NCBI GenBank assembly: GCA_045629005.1
Contig: JAZQQJ010000049.1
Coordinates: forward strand, 1 to 21,279
Source: RGIG3528 sp045629005
GTDB taxonomy: Bacteria > Bacillota > Clostridia > Lachnospirales > Lachnospiraceae
Direction of reading: 5' to 3'
DNA length: 21,279 bases
The translations under genes were made by a program, and so were the position numbers. This document shows positions 1 through 6,744 of the stretch, one piece after another (positions within the stretch are counted from its first letter, which is position 1; each line of letters begins with the position of its first letter). The notes under the pieces are model-generated. The model was not told where the DNA came from. It worked only from the letters and a program-made list of their open reading frames with translations, and did not search any database.

Positions 1-968
1 ACAGATACTGTCATACCAACCATAGGGTTGTTACCTGCACCAATAAGACCCATCATCTCTACGTGAGCTGGAACTGATGAAGAACCAGCAAACTGAGCAT
101 CTGAATGCATACGTCCAAGTGTATCTGTCATACCATATGAAGCAGGACCAGCTGCCATGTTATCTGGATGGAGTGTACGACCTGTACCACCACCAGATGC
201 TACAGAGAAATACTTCTTACCCTGCTCGATACATTCCTTCTTATATGTACCAGCTACTGGATGCTGGAAACGTGTTGGGTTTGTAGAGTTACCTGTAATA
301 GAAACACCTACATTTTCCTTATGCATGATAGCAACACCTTCCTGAACAACATCAGAACCATAGCACTTTACTGTTGCACGAAGACCATCTGAATATGGCT
401 TCTCATATACTACATTAAGCTCAGCTGTCTTATAATCATACTTTGTCTCAACATATGTGAAACCATTGATACGGGAAATGATCTGAGCTGCATCCTTACC
501 TAAACCGTTTAAGATAACACGAAGAGGTGTCTTACGAACACGGTTAGCCTTCTCAGCAATACCGATAGCACCCTCTGCAGCTGCGAATGACTCGTGGCCT
601 GCAAGGAATGCGAAGCACTCTGTGTCCTCTTCAAGGAGCATCTTGCCAAGGTTACCATGGCCAAGACCAACCTTACGTGTGTCTGCTACGGAGCCGGGAA
701 TGCAGAAAGCCTGAAGACCTTCGCCGATTGCTGCAGCAGCATCAGCTGCCTTGCGGCAGTTCTTCTTGATTGCGATAGCAGCACCTACAGTGTAAGCCCA
801 CTTTGCATTTTCAAAGCAGATAGGCTGAATGCCTTCGATAAGGTGGTAAACATCAATACCTGCAGCATCACAAATATCTTTACACTCTTCGATGGAAGAA
901 ATGCCGTACTCCTTAAGCTTTGCAAGGATCTGAGGCTCTCTTCTCTCATATGATTCAAATAATGCCAT
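1..968 (-). CDS. GGGtGRT family protein (3' end cut by window edge)
   Basis: 322 complete codons are visible from the ATG at 968; the stop lies beyond the left edge, probably only a few residues away since I recall the family at about 330 residues. An excellent ribosome site (AGGAGG, 977-982) precedes the ATG. The diagnostic GGGTGRT motif is at residues 259-265 (174-194), followed by LHPDNMAAGPASYG and a Ser/Gly-rich C-terminus. The biochemical function is unknown. The family is known mainly from sitting next to a NifU-like scaffold protein, as here: that gene ends 14 bases upstream on the same strand, so the two are co-transcribed. A Gly-rich, phosphate-loop-like motif suggests nucleotide or cofactor binding, but that is inference. 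No frameshift is visible. The family call is confident; no role should be assumed. Confidence 0.92.
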   Translation of the reverse strand, partial: MALFESYERREPQILAKLKEYGISSIEECKDICDAAGIDVYHLIEGIQPICFENAKWAYTVGAAIAIKKNCRKAADAAAAIGEGLQAFCIPGSVADTRKVGLGHGNLGKMLLEEDTECFAFLAGHESFAAAEGAIGIAEKANRVRKTPLRVILNGLGKDAAQIISRINGFTYVETKYDYKTAELNVVYEKPYSDGLRATVKCYGSDVVQEGVAIMHKENVGVSITGNSTNPTRFQHPVAGTYKKECIEQGKKYFSVASGGGTGRTLHPDNMAAGPASYGMTDTLGRMHSDAQFAGSSSVPAHVEMMGLIGAGNNPMVGMTVS

Positions 969-982
969 TTTTTGAGTCCTCC

Positions 983-1687
983 TTATTTAACTTCTTTATC
1001 AGTTCTGGGATCGATAATCTTAACCGCATCAGCAACACGACCATACTGACCTGAAGCCTTTGTTAAAGCTGTGTTAGCATCGTCACCCTTCTTGATGAAG
1101 TCCATCATCTTACCAAAGTTAATGTACTTGTAGCCGATAATTTCGTTAGCTTCGTCCAAAGCGATACCTGTGATGTAACCATCTGTTAATTCAAGGTATC
1201 TGGGACCCTTAGCAAGTGTGCCGTAAGTTGTACCAACCATTGTACGTGTGCCCTTACCAAGGTCTTCAAGACCTGCACCGATTGCAAGACCGTCCTCTGA
1301 GAAAGCGGACTGTGTACGGCCATAAGCGATCTGCAAGAAGAGCTCTCTCATTGCTGTATTGATAGCATCACAAACAAGGTCTGTGTTTAATGCTTCGAGA
1401 ACTGTTAATCCGGGAAGGATTTCAGCTGCCATAGCTGCGGAATGTGTCATACCGGAGCAGCCAAGTGTTTCAACAAGTGCTTCCTGAATGATACCATCCT
1501 TAACATTTAAAGAAAGCTTGCAGGCACCCTGCTGAGGAGCACACCAGCCAACACCATGTGTGTAACCGGAAATGTCCTTTACTTCCTTTGACTTAACCCA
1601 CTTAGCTTCTTCGGGAATCGGAGCACAACCATGGTGCACGCCCTGAGCTACGGGACACATCTCTTGAACTTCTTTTGAGTAAATCAT
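983..1687 (-). CDS. NifU-like iron-sulfur cluster assembly scaffold protein
   Basis: A 234-residue protein starting at an ATG with GAAAGGAG just upstream. The core is NifU_N/IscU-like: residues 70-100 (ALVETLGCSGMTHSAAMAAE) match the conserved scaffold segment in which a Cys (C77) follows a beta strand and precedes a small-residue helix. Other cysteines that could bind Fe-S or zinc are C11, C21, C49, C56 and C106. It is longer than classical IscU/SufU (about 130-150 residues), with extra N- and C-terminal parts. Known scaffolds of this family build Fe-S clusters and hand them to apo-proteins. No IscS/SufS desulfurase or other suf gene is nearby, so its sulfur donor is not visible. It is the first gene of a two-gene unit with the GGGtGRT protein, which suggests a dedicated partner. 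The 5' leader has two possible hairpins. Confidence 0.88.
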   Translation of the reverse strand: MIYSKEVQEMCPVAQGVHHGCAPIPEEAKWVKSKEVKDISGYTHGVGWCAPQQGACKLSLNVKDGIIQEALVETLGCSGMTHSAAMAAEILPGLTVLEALNTDLVCDAINTAMRELFLQIAYGRTQSAFSEDGLAIGAGLEDLGKGTRTMVGTTYGTLAKGPRYLELTDGYITGIALDEANEIIGYKYINFGKMMDFIKKGDDANTALTKASGQYGRVADAVKIIDPRTDKEVK

Positions 1688-1690
1688 GTG

Positions 1691-1740
1691 ATAACTCCTT
1701 TCAGTTATTCGAATTTATGCAAAGATTCCGTCTCTGCATA
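1691..1740 (-). promoter_or_regulatory. Leader hairpins before the NifU-like gene, one enclosing the ribosome site
   Basis: On the minus transcript, 1740-1716 can form a 10-bp stem (UAUGCAGAGA against UCUUUGCAUA, with one G-U pair) around a CGGAA loop. Next, 1708-1691 forms AUAACU-gaaagg-AGUUAU, so the ribosome site GAAAGGAG lies in the loop and the start of the 3' stem arm, three bases before the start codon. Both foldings are read directly from the sequence; a regulatory role is inference. I could not choose a convincing promoter for this operon upstream: several TTGATT/TTGCTT-type candidates exist between about 1750 and 1812. Confidence 0.45.
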
Positions 1741-1821
1741 CCGTGTGCTATTTTCTCATAAAATCCCGCTTAAGTAAAGCAAAAAATACAGATTTTGTTA
1801 ATTTTTAATCAAACGGTAATA

Positions 1822-1850
1822 TTGTATTTTATTCCAACCAATGCTATACT
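1822..1850 (+). promoter_or_regulatory. Sigma-A promoter for the amidohydrolase gene
   Basis: TTGTAT (1822-1827), a 17-base spacer, then TATACT (1845-1850) with a TG one base upstream (extended -10, TGCTATACT). Transcription would begin near 1857-1858. This makes an ATG at 1870 nearly leaderless and favours the TTG at 1888, which has a ribosome site. Confidence 0.7.
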
Positions 1851-1887
1851 ACGCCGCAGTGATAAAGTTATGAAACGAGGTACAGTT

Positions 1888-2691
1888 TTGAACATATACG
1901 AACAGCCCAAAATTGATTTCCATGCGCACATTTTTCCCGGCAAAATCGTTGAAAAAGCGGTAAAGGCAATAGGTGATTTCTACTCCTTCCCCATGGAGGA
2001 AAACGGCACGCCCGAAACGCTTCTGGAACTTGGCAGCAGGATTAATACAAAGTATTACGTTGTGCATTCGGTTGCCACAACGCCCAGACAGGTTGTCTCA
2101 ATAAATGATTTCATTGCCTCCGAACAGGCAAAGCATAAGGAGTTCGTTGGTTTTGCCACACTCCACCCTCTTATGGAGAACCTTGAAGGAGAAATTGAAA
2201 GAGTTATAGCTCTTGGCCTCCACGGAGTTAAAATCCATCCTGACTTTCAGGCGTTTGCACTTGATTCAGAGGAAAGCATCCGTATGTTTAGGCTTTTGGA
2301 AGGCCGCCTTCCCGTACTTATTCATACAGGCGACTATAGGTATCAGTTTTCAAATCCTGTCCGTATGGCCCGTGCTCTTGACGCTTGTCCCGGACTTGTG
2401 GCAATCGGTGCACATTTCGGCGGCTACAGCGAATGGGGTGAGGCCAGAAAGTATCTTATAGGTCGGGAAAACTTCTATATCGATACATCTTCTGCCCTTT
2501 TTAAGCTTGATCCCGAAGAGGCAGCAGAGCTTATCCACGCTCATGGCGTCGACCGTACCTTCTTCGGCACCGACTACCCCATGTGGACACCGGAAGGCGA
2601 GCTTGAAAGATTCAAAAAAATGCCCTTGTCCGAAAACGAACAAAGGGCAGTGTTATTCGATAATGCAGCAAAGCTTTTACACCTGTCTTGA
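1888..2691 (+). CDS. Amidohydrolase family (amidohydrolase_2-type) metal-dependent hydrolase
   Basis: A 267-residue TIM-barrel hydrolase. Putative metal and active-site residues appear in the expected order: HxH at H12/H14 (IDFHAHIFP), a strand-4 region GVKIHPDF (K115, H117), H146 (VLIHTGD), H176 (GAHFGG) and D229 (FFGTDYPMW). This resembles the ACMSD/2-pyrone-dicarboxylate-lactonase-type branch, whose members decarboxylate or hydrolyse small acids; the substrate here is unknown. I chose TTG 1888 because GAGGT (1877-1881) sits six bases upstream. The in-frame ATG at 1870 has no ribosome site and lies only about 12 bases from the predicted transcription start. It has its own promoter, is the only plus-strand gene in the left half, and its last 15 bases overlap the end of the convergent cyclic-nucleotide-binding gene. 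Confidence 0.85.
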   Translation: MNIYEQPKIDFHAHIFPGKIVEKAVKAIGDFYSFPMEENGTPETLLELGSRINTKYYVVHSVATTPRQVVSINDFIASEQAKHKEFVGFATLHPLMENLEGEIERVIALGLHGVKIHPDFQAFALDSEESIRMFRLLEGRLPVLIHTGDYRYQFSNPVRMARALDACPGLVAIGAHFGGYSEWGEARKYLIGRENFYIDTSSALFKLDPEEAAELIHAHGVDRTFFGTDYPMWTPEGELERFKKMPLSENEQRAVLFDNAAKLLHLS

Positions 2692-3294
2692 AAGCTCAAC
2701 GTTGACGCTTGAAAGCCAGTTGCTGAGTTTTTCAAGTGCCTGTCTCATGTAGTCGGGGTTCTTTTCAAGCACAGAGCCCAGAGCATTCTTATCAAGTGCT
2801 TTATAGGATTCAAATTCAAATTCTTTATTGATACGTGCCACGGTAGGATTGCCTGATGAAAGCGCAGACATTGACTTATCAAGTCTGCCGCACAGAATCT
2901 TAATCAGGTTAAATCCGATTTCAGGCTCAATATCAATTACCTTATTAAAGTTATCTTTATCAAGCACGAGGCAAAGAGCCTCATCGCTTGTAACCACAAC
3001 AGATGCCGAACGTGGCAAATCCGACAGAAGGCTCATCTCACCGATGACAGCCCCTACAGGAATTGTTGCTATGGCATTCTTTTTATTTCTGAAAGCCTTC
3101 GGTCTGAAGAAGCGCTGGGATTCGGCAGAACGTCCGTTAGCTTCATATCTGTCGCGGAACGCCTTAATCGTAACCTCCGCGGAGCCTGAAAGAAGAAGAA
3201 AAGCATTATGTCCCTCTTCGCCTTCAACACAGATATACTCGTCCATCTGGAATCTCTTTACTTTTCCCATCTTCTTTAAAACAGCTACGTCCAT
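2677..3294 (-). CDS. Stand-alone cyclic-nucleotide-binding domain protein
   Basis: A 205-residue protein with a good ribosome site (GGAGG, eight bases before the ATG). Residues about 5-125 form a cNMP-binding (Crp-type) beta-roll. The phosphate-binding cassette is well kept at residues 85-99: G85-E86, then LLSDLPRSASV with R95, the residue that contacts the cyclic phosphate in CRP and PKA. The loop before it (about 46-75) is unusually long and Arg/Lys-rich. The C-terminal 70 residues look helical but I see no helix-turn-helix, so it is not a CRP-type regulator; it may be an effector or adaptor. It lies 11 bases behind the adenylate cyclase gene on the same strand, the obvious source of its ligand. 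Its 3' end overlaps the convergent amidohydrolase gene by 15 bp. Confidence 0.87.
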   Translation of the reverse strand: MDVAVLKKMGKVKRFQMDEYICVEGEEGHNAFLLLSGSAEVTIKAFRDRYEANGRSAESQRFFRPKAFRNKKNAIATIPVGAVIGEMSLLSDLPRSASVVVTSDEALCLVLDKDNFNKVIDIEPEIGFNLIKILCGRLDKSMSALSSGNPTVARINKEFEFESYKALDKNALGSVLEKNPDYMRQALEKLSNWLSSVNVELSRQV

Positions 3295-3305
3295 ATATTC
3301 CTCCG

Positions 3306-5003
3306 TTATGCAAGAAATTTCATTCCCTGTACAATATAAGTCTCTACTTCTTTTTTCTTTCCCTTAAGGCTCATTGCGCCGATGTCTTCGGCATCAACTT
3401 TGTCTTTAACCATATCGTACAATTCTTTGCTTATAAGAATTTCTCCCGGGTCTGCGCCGGATTCCAGTCTGGATGCGGTGTTAACCGTGTCCCCGACCGC
3501 GGTGTAGTCCATATGACTTGAACAGCCTATGTTTCCTACGATTGCTTCACCTACATGAACACCTATTCCGAAAGCAATCGGCTCATGAGGGAAGTCAAAT
3601 TGTTCATTAAAGTGCTTCCATTTGTTCTTAATATCAATAGCCGTTTTCACAGCAGAAAGCGCATAGTTTGGTGTATCGTTCGGAGCATTGTATATTGCCA
3701 TTACAGCATCTCCGATGTACTTATCAAGCGTTCCGTTGTTTTTCTTAATGCAGTCCGTAACAAGCTTGAAATAGCTGTTAAGGACCATTACAACTTCTTC
3801 TGAATCGTGGTTCTCGGAAAATGTTGTAAAGCCTCTTATATCGATGAAGAAAACAGCTATCTGCTTACGTCTCGAAAGAGAAATCATGTCATCCATACCA
3901 TTGATTGTTTTTAAGTCTTCAATGATATTCATGTCGACATAAGCTTTTATACGTTCTTCCGCCGCAATTTTTTCCTTTTGTTGGGAAAGAATATACCAAA
4001 TGACGGAAATTACAACGATAATTATTGAAAACGCAAATCCAAGGAATAGAGTGAACCGGTAATTTCTGCTTTCATAGGGTTCACTGTCTATGGTTATATA
4101 CTTTTCGACTAAAACTTCGTTTCCGTCTTTATCTTCCACCTGGTAGAGAAGCCTGTTCGGTTTTCCGATAAGTTCTCCGGAAATCAGCTTTTCTATGTCA
4201 GACCTTTGAAGTACAAGGCTTTTACCGAGCTTGTCTTCAAAAACAAGTCTGTACTGGTCGGTATTGCTGTATGTATACTCGGGTTCACCGTTTTTCAGTA
4301 CTACTCTTGTAAAAAACGTCATTATTCCAAAGCACAGTATGCAGCTTATTGCAGTAATTACGTATTTCTTAATTACATTTTTGTCTTTCAGTTCTTTCAG
4401 ATACTGGTGAGCTACACTTCCTATCGACCAGCACAGCGCCACAGTAAGCTGACGGTCAATCATATCCGCGAACAGCTCTGCAAGGAAACTTGATATCCAA
4501 AGCGGAAAGCCTTTTGAAAGATGGTAATCTACAAGGATGTCTATCCAAAAATTATTGGTATATCCATCATATGCAAGGAAGTTTAAAGGAGTCGAAATTA
4601 AAGCTGAAACAACACCCGCTGCCGATGCTGCAACGAACACAAGCGACAGTGACCTTTTTGCCAGGAATTTAAACAGCATTGCGAATATGATGCCGACAAA
4701 AGCAGTTGTCAGGCCTCGGAGAATAAGTACCGGCTCAAGAATATGTACAATCAGGTTCGCAATCAATGCAACAAGCGCTGTTCCTATCGGACCTACGCAG
4801 TACGATGCAAACGTCACTCCCACCATATCAAGCCAGAGTGGAATCGAAAGGACATTGGAAAGCAGCATAAAAAGCACATTAACTACCGTAAATACAATAG
4901 TAGCCAAAAGCCACTTAAGAGTTCTCTTCTCGCCCTTAAGGAGCCAGTCCGAGCCTCCGTCCCAATCTATTGTATATTTGATTAGCCACTTCTTGATTTG
5001 CAA
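3306..5003 (-). CDS. Membrane class III adenylate cyclase with ECF S-component-like N-terminus
   Basis: 565 residues, starting at TTG with GGAGG nine bases upstream (5013-5017). Residues about 31-232 hold roughly six membrane segments. The patterns LWLDMVGVTFASYCVGPIGT and FLAELFADMIDRQLTVAL recall the GP..GA..G and E...D.PDK..T motifs of ECF transporter S-components. A loop at about 233-315, probably outside the membrane, and a last helix (about 316-339) lead by a short linker into the cyclase domain (about 378-560). Catalytic residues are present: metal-binding D388 and D432, adenine-selecting K428, and N508 and R512 for the transition state. At the second specificity position there is T501 (DYTAVGD) rather than Asp, as in class IIIb (bicarbonate-responsive) cyclases. 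The product is predicted to be cAMP. It is followed by a cNMP-binding gene and preceded by the isomerase gene, in one operon. Confidence 0.87.
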   Translation of the reverse strand: MQIKKWLIKYTIDWDGGSDWLLKGEKRTLKWLLATIVFTVVNVLFMLLSNVLSIPLWLDMVGVTFASYCVGPIGTALVALIANLIVHILEPVLILRGLTTAFVGIIFAMLFKFLAKRSLSLVFVAASAAGVVSALISTPLNFLAYDGYTNNFWIDILVDYHLSKGFPLWISSFLAELFADMIDRQLTVALCWSIGSVAHQYLKELKDKNVIKKYVITAISCILCFGIMTFFTRVVLKNGEPEYTYSNTDQYRLVFEDKLGKSLVLQRSDIEKLISGELIGKPNRLLYQVEDKDGNEVLVEKYITIDSEPYESRNYRFTLFLGFAFSIIIVVISVIWYILSQQKEKIAAEERIKAYVDMNIIEDLKTINGMDDMISLSRRKQIAVFFIDIRGFTTFSENHDSEEVVMVLNSYFKLVTDCIKKNNGTLDKYIGDAVMAIYNAPNDTPNYALSAVKTAIDIKNKWKHFNEQFDFPHEPIAFGIGVHVGEAIVGNIGCSSHMDYTAVGDTVNTASRLESGADPGEILISKELYDMVKDKVDAEDIGAMSLKGKKKEVETYIVQGMKFLA

Positions 5004-5030
5004 GTAAATGTGCCTCCAGGGGTTACTTTA

Positions 5031-5819
5031 TCATTTCGAAAACGGGTAAATTCCGTTCTTCTTCATAAATTCCAACGATTCTTTGAGTTTTTTGATTCCG
5101 TTCATTTCCAAAAGTGCGGGAATGTCGCGGTTTTCCTTTTTAAGTTTGGCGTCAAAGACGTCCCATGCGATAGTGCCCTCGCCCATCGTATTATGGCTGT
5201 CTACAGAGCCCTTGTTATCATTAATATGCATGTGCTTTACATATTTCAAAAGAGCATCCAGCCATACATCAATCGGTTCGTTGGAAATATGAGCATGTGC
5301 GATGTCAAGGCATATTCCGAATCTTTCCTCATCTGCCATCTCTGCGGCAAGCTGGGTAATCAGGTCATGGTCCTCATCAAACATATTCTCGATGTATACG
5401 GATATGCCTTCATAATCCTCCAGGATTTTTTTCCAGTAAGTGACATTTCCGAACAGCCAGTTGTTCATATAGTACGGAAGCTTTAAATTGGCAATGCAGT
5501 TGGTATGGAATATAACCGCCTTAACTCCAAGCTTTTTCGCCACATCCATGCTTTGACGCACTCTTATGTCAGAAGCCTTGAAAATCAGGCTGTCCGTGCT
5601 GCTTACGCATATATCGAGGAATGTCCCATGCAATGTGTCCTCTGACATATCTCTTCCGATACTCTTGTAAAGATTAATCAGCTCTTCTGTTTTTTCGGGA
5701 TCGTCAAGAACATTCGGGTACATAAAGTCATCGTATTCAAAAGCGGCATCATATTCTTCTGCCAGCTCTGCATACTCTTTAAGTTCATCAGGATTCGGAA
5801 TAAAAAGCAGTTTTTTCAT
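5031..5819 (-). CDS. Sugar phosphate isomerase/epimerase-like TIM-barrel protein
   Basis: 262 residues, the usual size for the AP_endonuc_2/xylose-isomerase-like family. Likely metal and substrate residues follow the family order: E144 (VYIENM), D172 and H175 (CLDIAHAH), H198 (HMHINDN), D207/H209 (SVDSHN) and E238 (LLEMNG); HGTF at 64-67 and HTNC at 105-108 mark earlier strands. The family includes epimerases, inosose dehydratases and endonuclease IV; the lack of endonuclease IV motifs and the small size favour sugar or cyclitol chemistry. The substrate cannot be told. The ATG follows GGGAAG. It is the first gene of the unit that continues, 27 bases later, into the cyclase. Whether its product affects the cyclase sensor is unknown. 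Confidence 0.82.
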   Translation of the reverse strand: MKKLLFIPNPDELKEYAELAEEYDAAFEYDDFMYPNVLDDPEKTEELINLYKSIGRDMSEDTLHGTFLDICVSSTDSLIFKASDIRVRQSMDVAKKLGVKAVIFHTNCIANLKLPYYMNNWLFGNVTYWKKILEDYEGISVYIENMFDEDHDLITQLAAEMADEERFGICLDIAHAHISNEPIDVWLDALLKYVKHMHINDNKGSVDSHNTMGEGTIAWDVFDAKLKKENRDIPALLEMNGIKKLKESLEFMKKNGIYPFSK

Positions 5820-5888
5820 ATCTTCCCTTTCACCATATCAGAAAAGCCCGTCAGTGCCTCTGCTCCTGTTTACGGATACAGATAACTT

Positions 5889-5897
5889 ATTCTATCA
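5889..5897 (-). promoter_or_regulatory. Possible extended -10 promoter for the isomerase-cyclase operon
   Basis: On the minus strand TGATAGAAT (an extended -10, TGn plus TAGAAT) lies about 70 bases before the isomerase start. No good -35 hexamer is found at the usual distance. It sits just after the recO terminator, where a promoter is expected. Confidence 0.4.
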
Positions 5898-5927
5898 CAA
5901 TTGTCTGTTTTATCTTTTAAGAAGGAA

Positions 5928-5955
5928 TAAAAAAAGCCTTAAAAATCAAGGCTTT
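5928..5955 (-). terminator. Rho-independent terminator after recO
   Basis: On the minus strand AAAGCCTT (5955-5948), a 7-base loop, then AAGGCTTT (5940-5933) running into a T tract. It begins 12 bases after the recO stop codon and closes the guaB-to-recO operon. Confidence 0.88.
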
Positions 5956-5967
5956 CATATAAAGATA

Positions 5968-6744
5968 TTATTCTTTGAAAAGATTCAGCATTTCTTCCGT
6001 CTTAAAATCGAATCCTGCATATGTCTTTGAATATAATGTTCTCGCTCTTTCCAGTTCGGTCAAAACCTCATTTGAAACATTAAACGAAAACAGATTTGAA
6101 ACCGGCGCGGTAACAATGAACTGAAGTGAGTAAACCGCCGACCTCGAAAGCGTAACACCGCTCATACCGCCCGAACAGTTCATACAAATAAGTCCGCCTT
6201 CCTTTGCATTAAACAAAGAATGCTCCTCATCAATCATTTCACGTCCGCACTTAAGGCATCTGTGCACCTCGGGCATTTCACCACCCTCGGTTAGAAACCT
6301 GAACTCGTAGATGATTCGGATAAGTCTTTTATCGACCTGCTTTTTCTCCAACGCCCTAAGCGTTGCATAAAGCAGATTCAGTTCCTTCTTCGCTTCAACA
6401 TTTTCGCGTGTAAGATATTGGGCGAATTCGTTAAAGTACACGCCATAACTGAGTGCTTCCATATCCTCTACAAGATCGGGGAAGGACGTCTGTATGTCTG
6501 CACTCTCAAGGTTATAGCTGTCCTTGCCTTCATACAGCACAAACTGGCCGAAAGTAAACATCTGGGAGCACCCTAGAAGCATACTTGTCGGTCTTCTGCA
6601 ACCCTTTGCAAACGCGCTTACTTTCCCCTTTTCTTTTGTTAAAATGATGACGCGCCGGTCAACTTCACCAATCGGCATTGATGAAATGACCATGCCCGTC
6701 ACCGTAATTCTTCCGTACATATCAGTCTGTTTCTTTATTGTCAT
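5968..6744 (-). CDS. recO: DNA repair protein RecO
   Basis: RecO helps load RecA onto SSB-coated single strands in RecF-pathway recombination and anneals complementary strands. The N-terminal OB fold is recognisable (TGMVISSMPIGEVDRRVIILT, residues 16-36), followed by the helical domain and a zinc finger C163-x2-C166...C187-x2-C190 typical of Firmicute RecO. The length (258) is normal. The start is uncertain. The ATG at 6744 overlaps era by 23 bp. The ATG at 6720 (residue 9), just after the era stop, fits the usual short leader before TGMV better. Neither has a clear ribosome site, so translation is probably coupled to era. It is the last gene of the operon, followed by a strong terminator. 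Confidence 0.95.
   Translation of the reverse strand: MTIKKQTDMYGRITVTGMVISSMPIGEVDRRVIILTKEKGKVSAFAKGCRRPTSMLLGCSQMFTFGQFVLYEGKDSYNLESADIQTSFPDLVEDMEALSYGVYFNEFAQYLTRENVEAKKELNLLYATLRALEKKQVDKRLIRIIYEFRFLTEGGEMPEVHRCLKCGREMIDEEHSLFNAKEGGLICMNCSGGMSGVTLSRSAVYSLQFIVTAPVSNLFSFNVSNEVLTELERARTLYSKTYAGFDFKTEEMLNLFKE

Noticed and set aside
1795..1887. Longer start for the amidohydrolase
   Set aside because: The region contains the promoter, and neither 1795 nor ATG 1870 has a ribosome site; TTG 1888 does.
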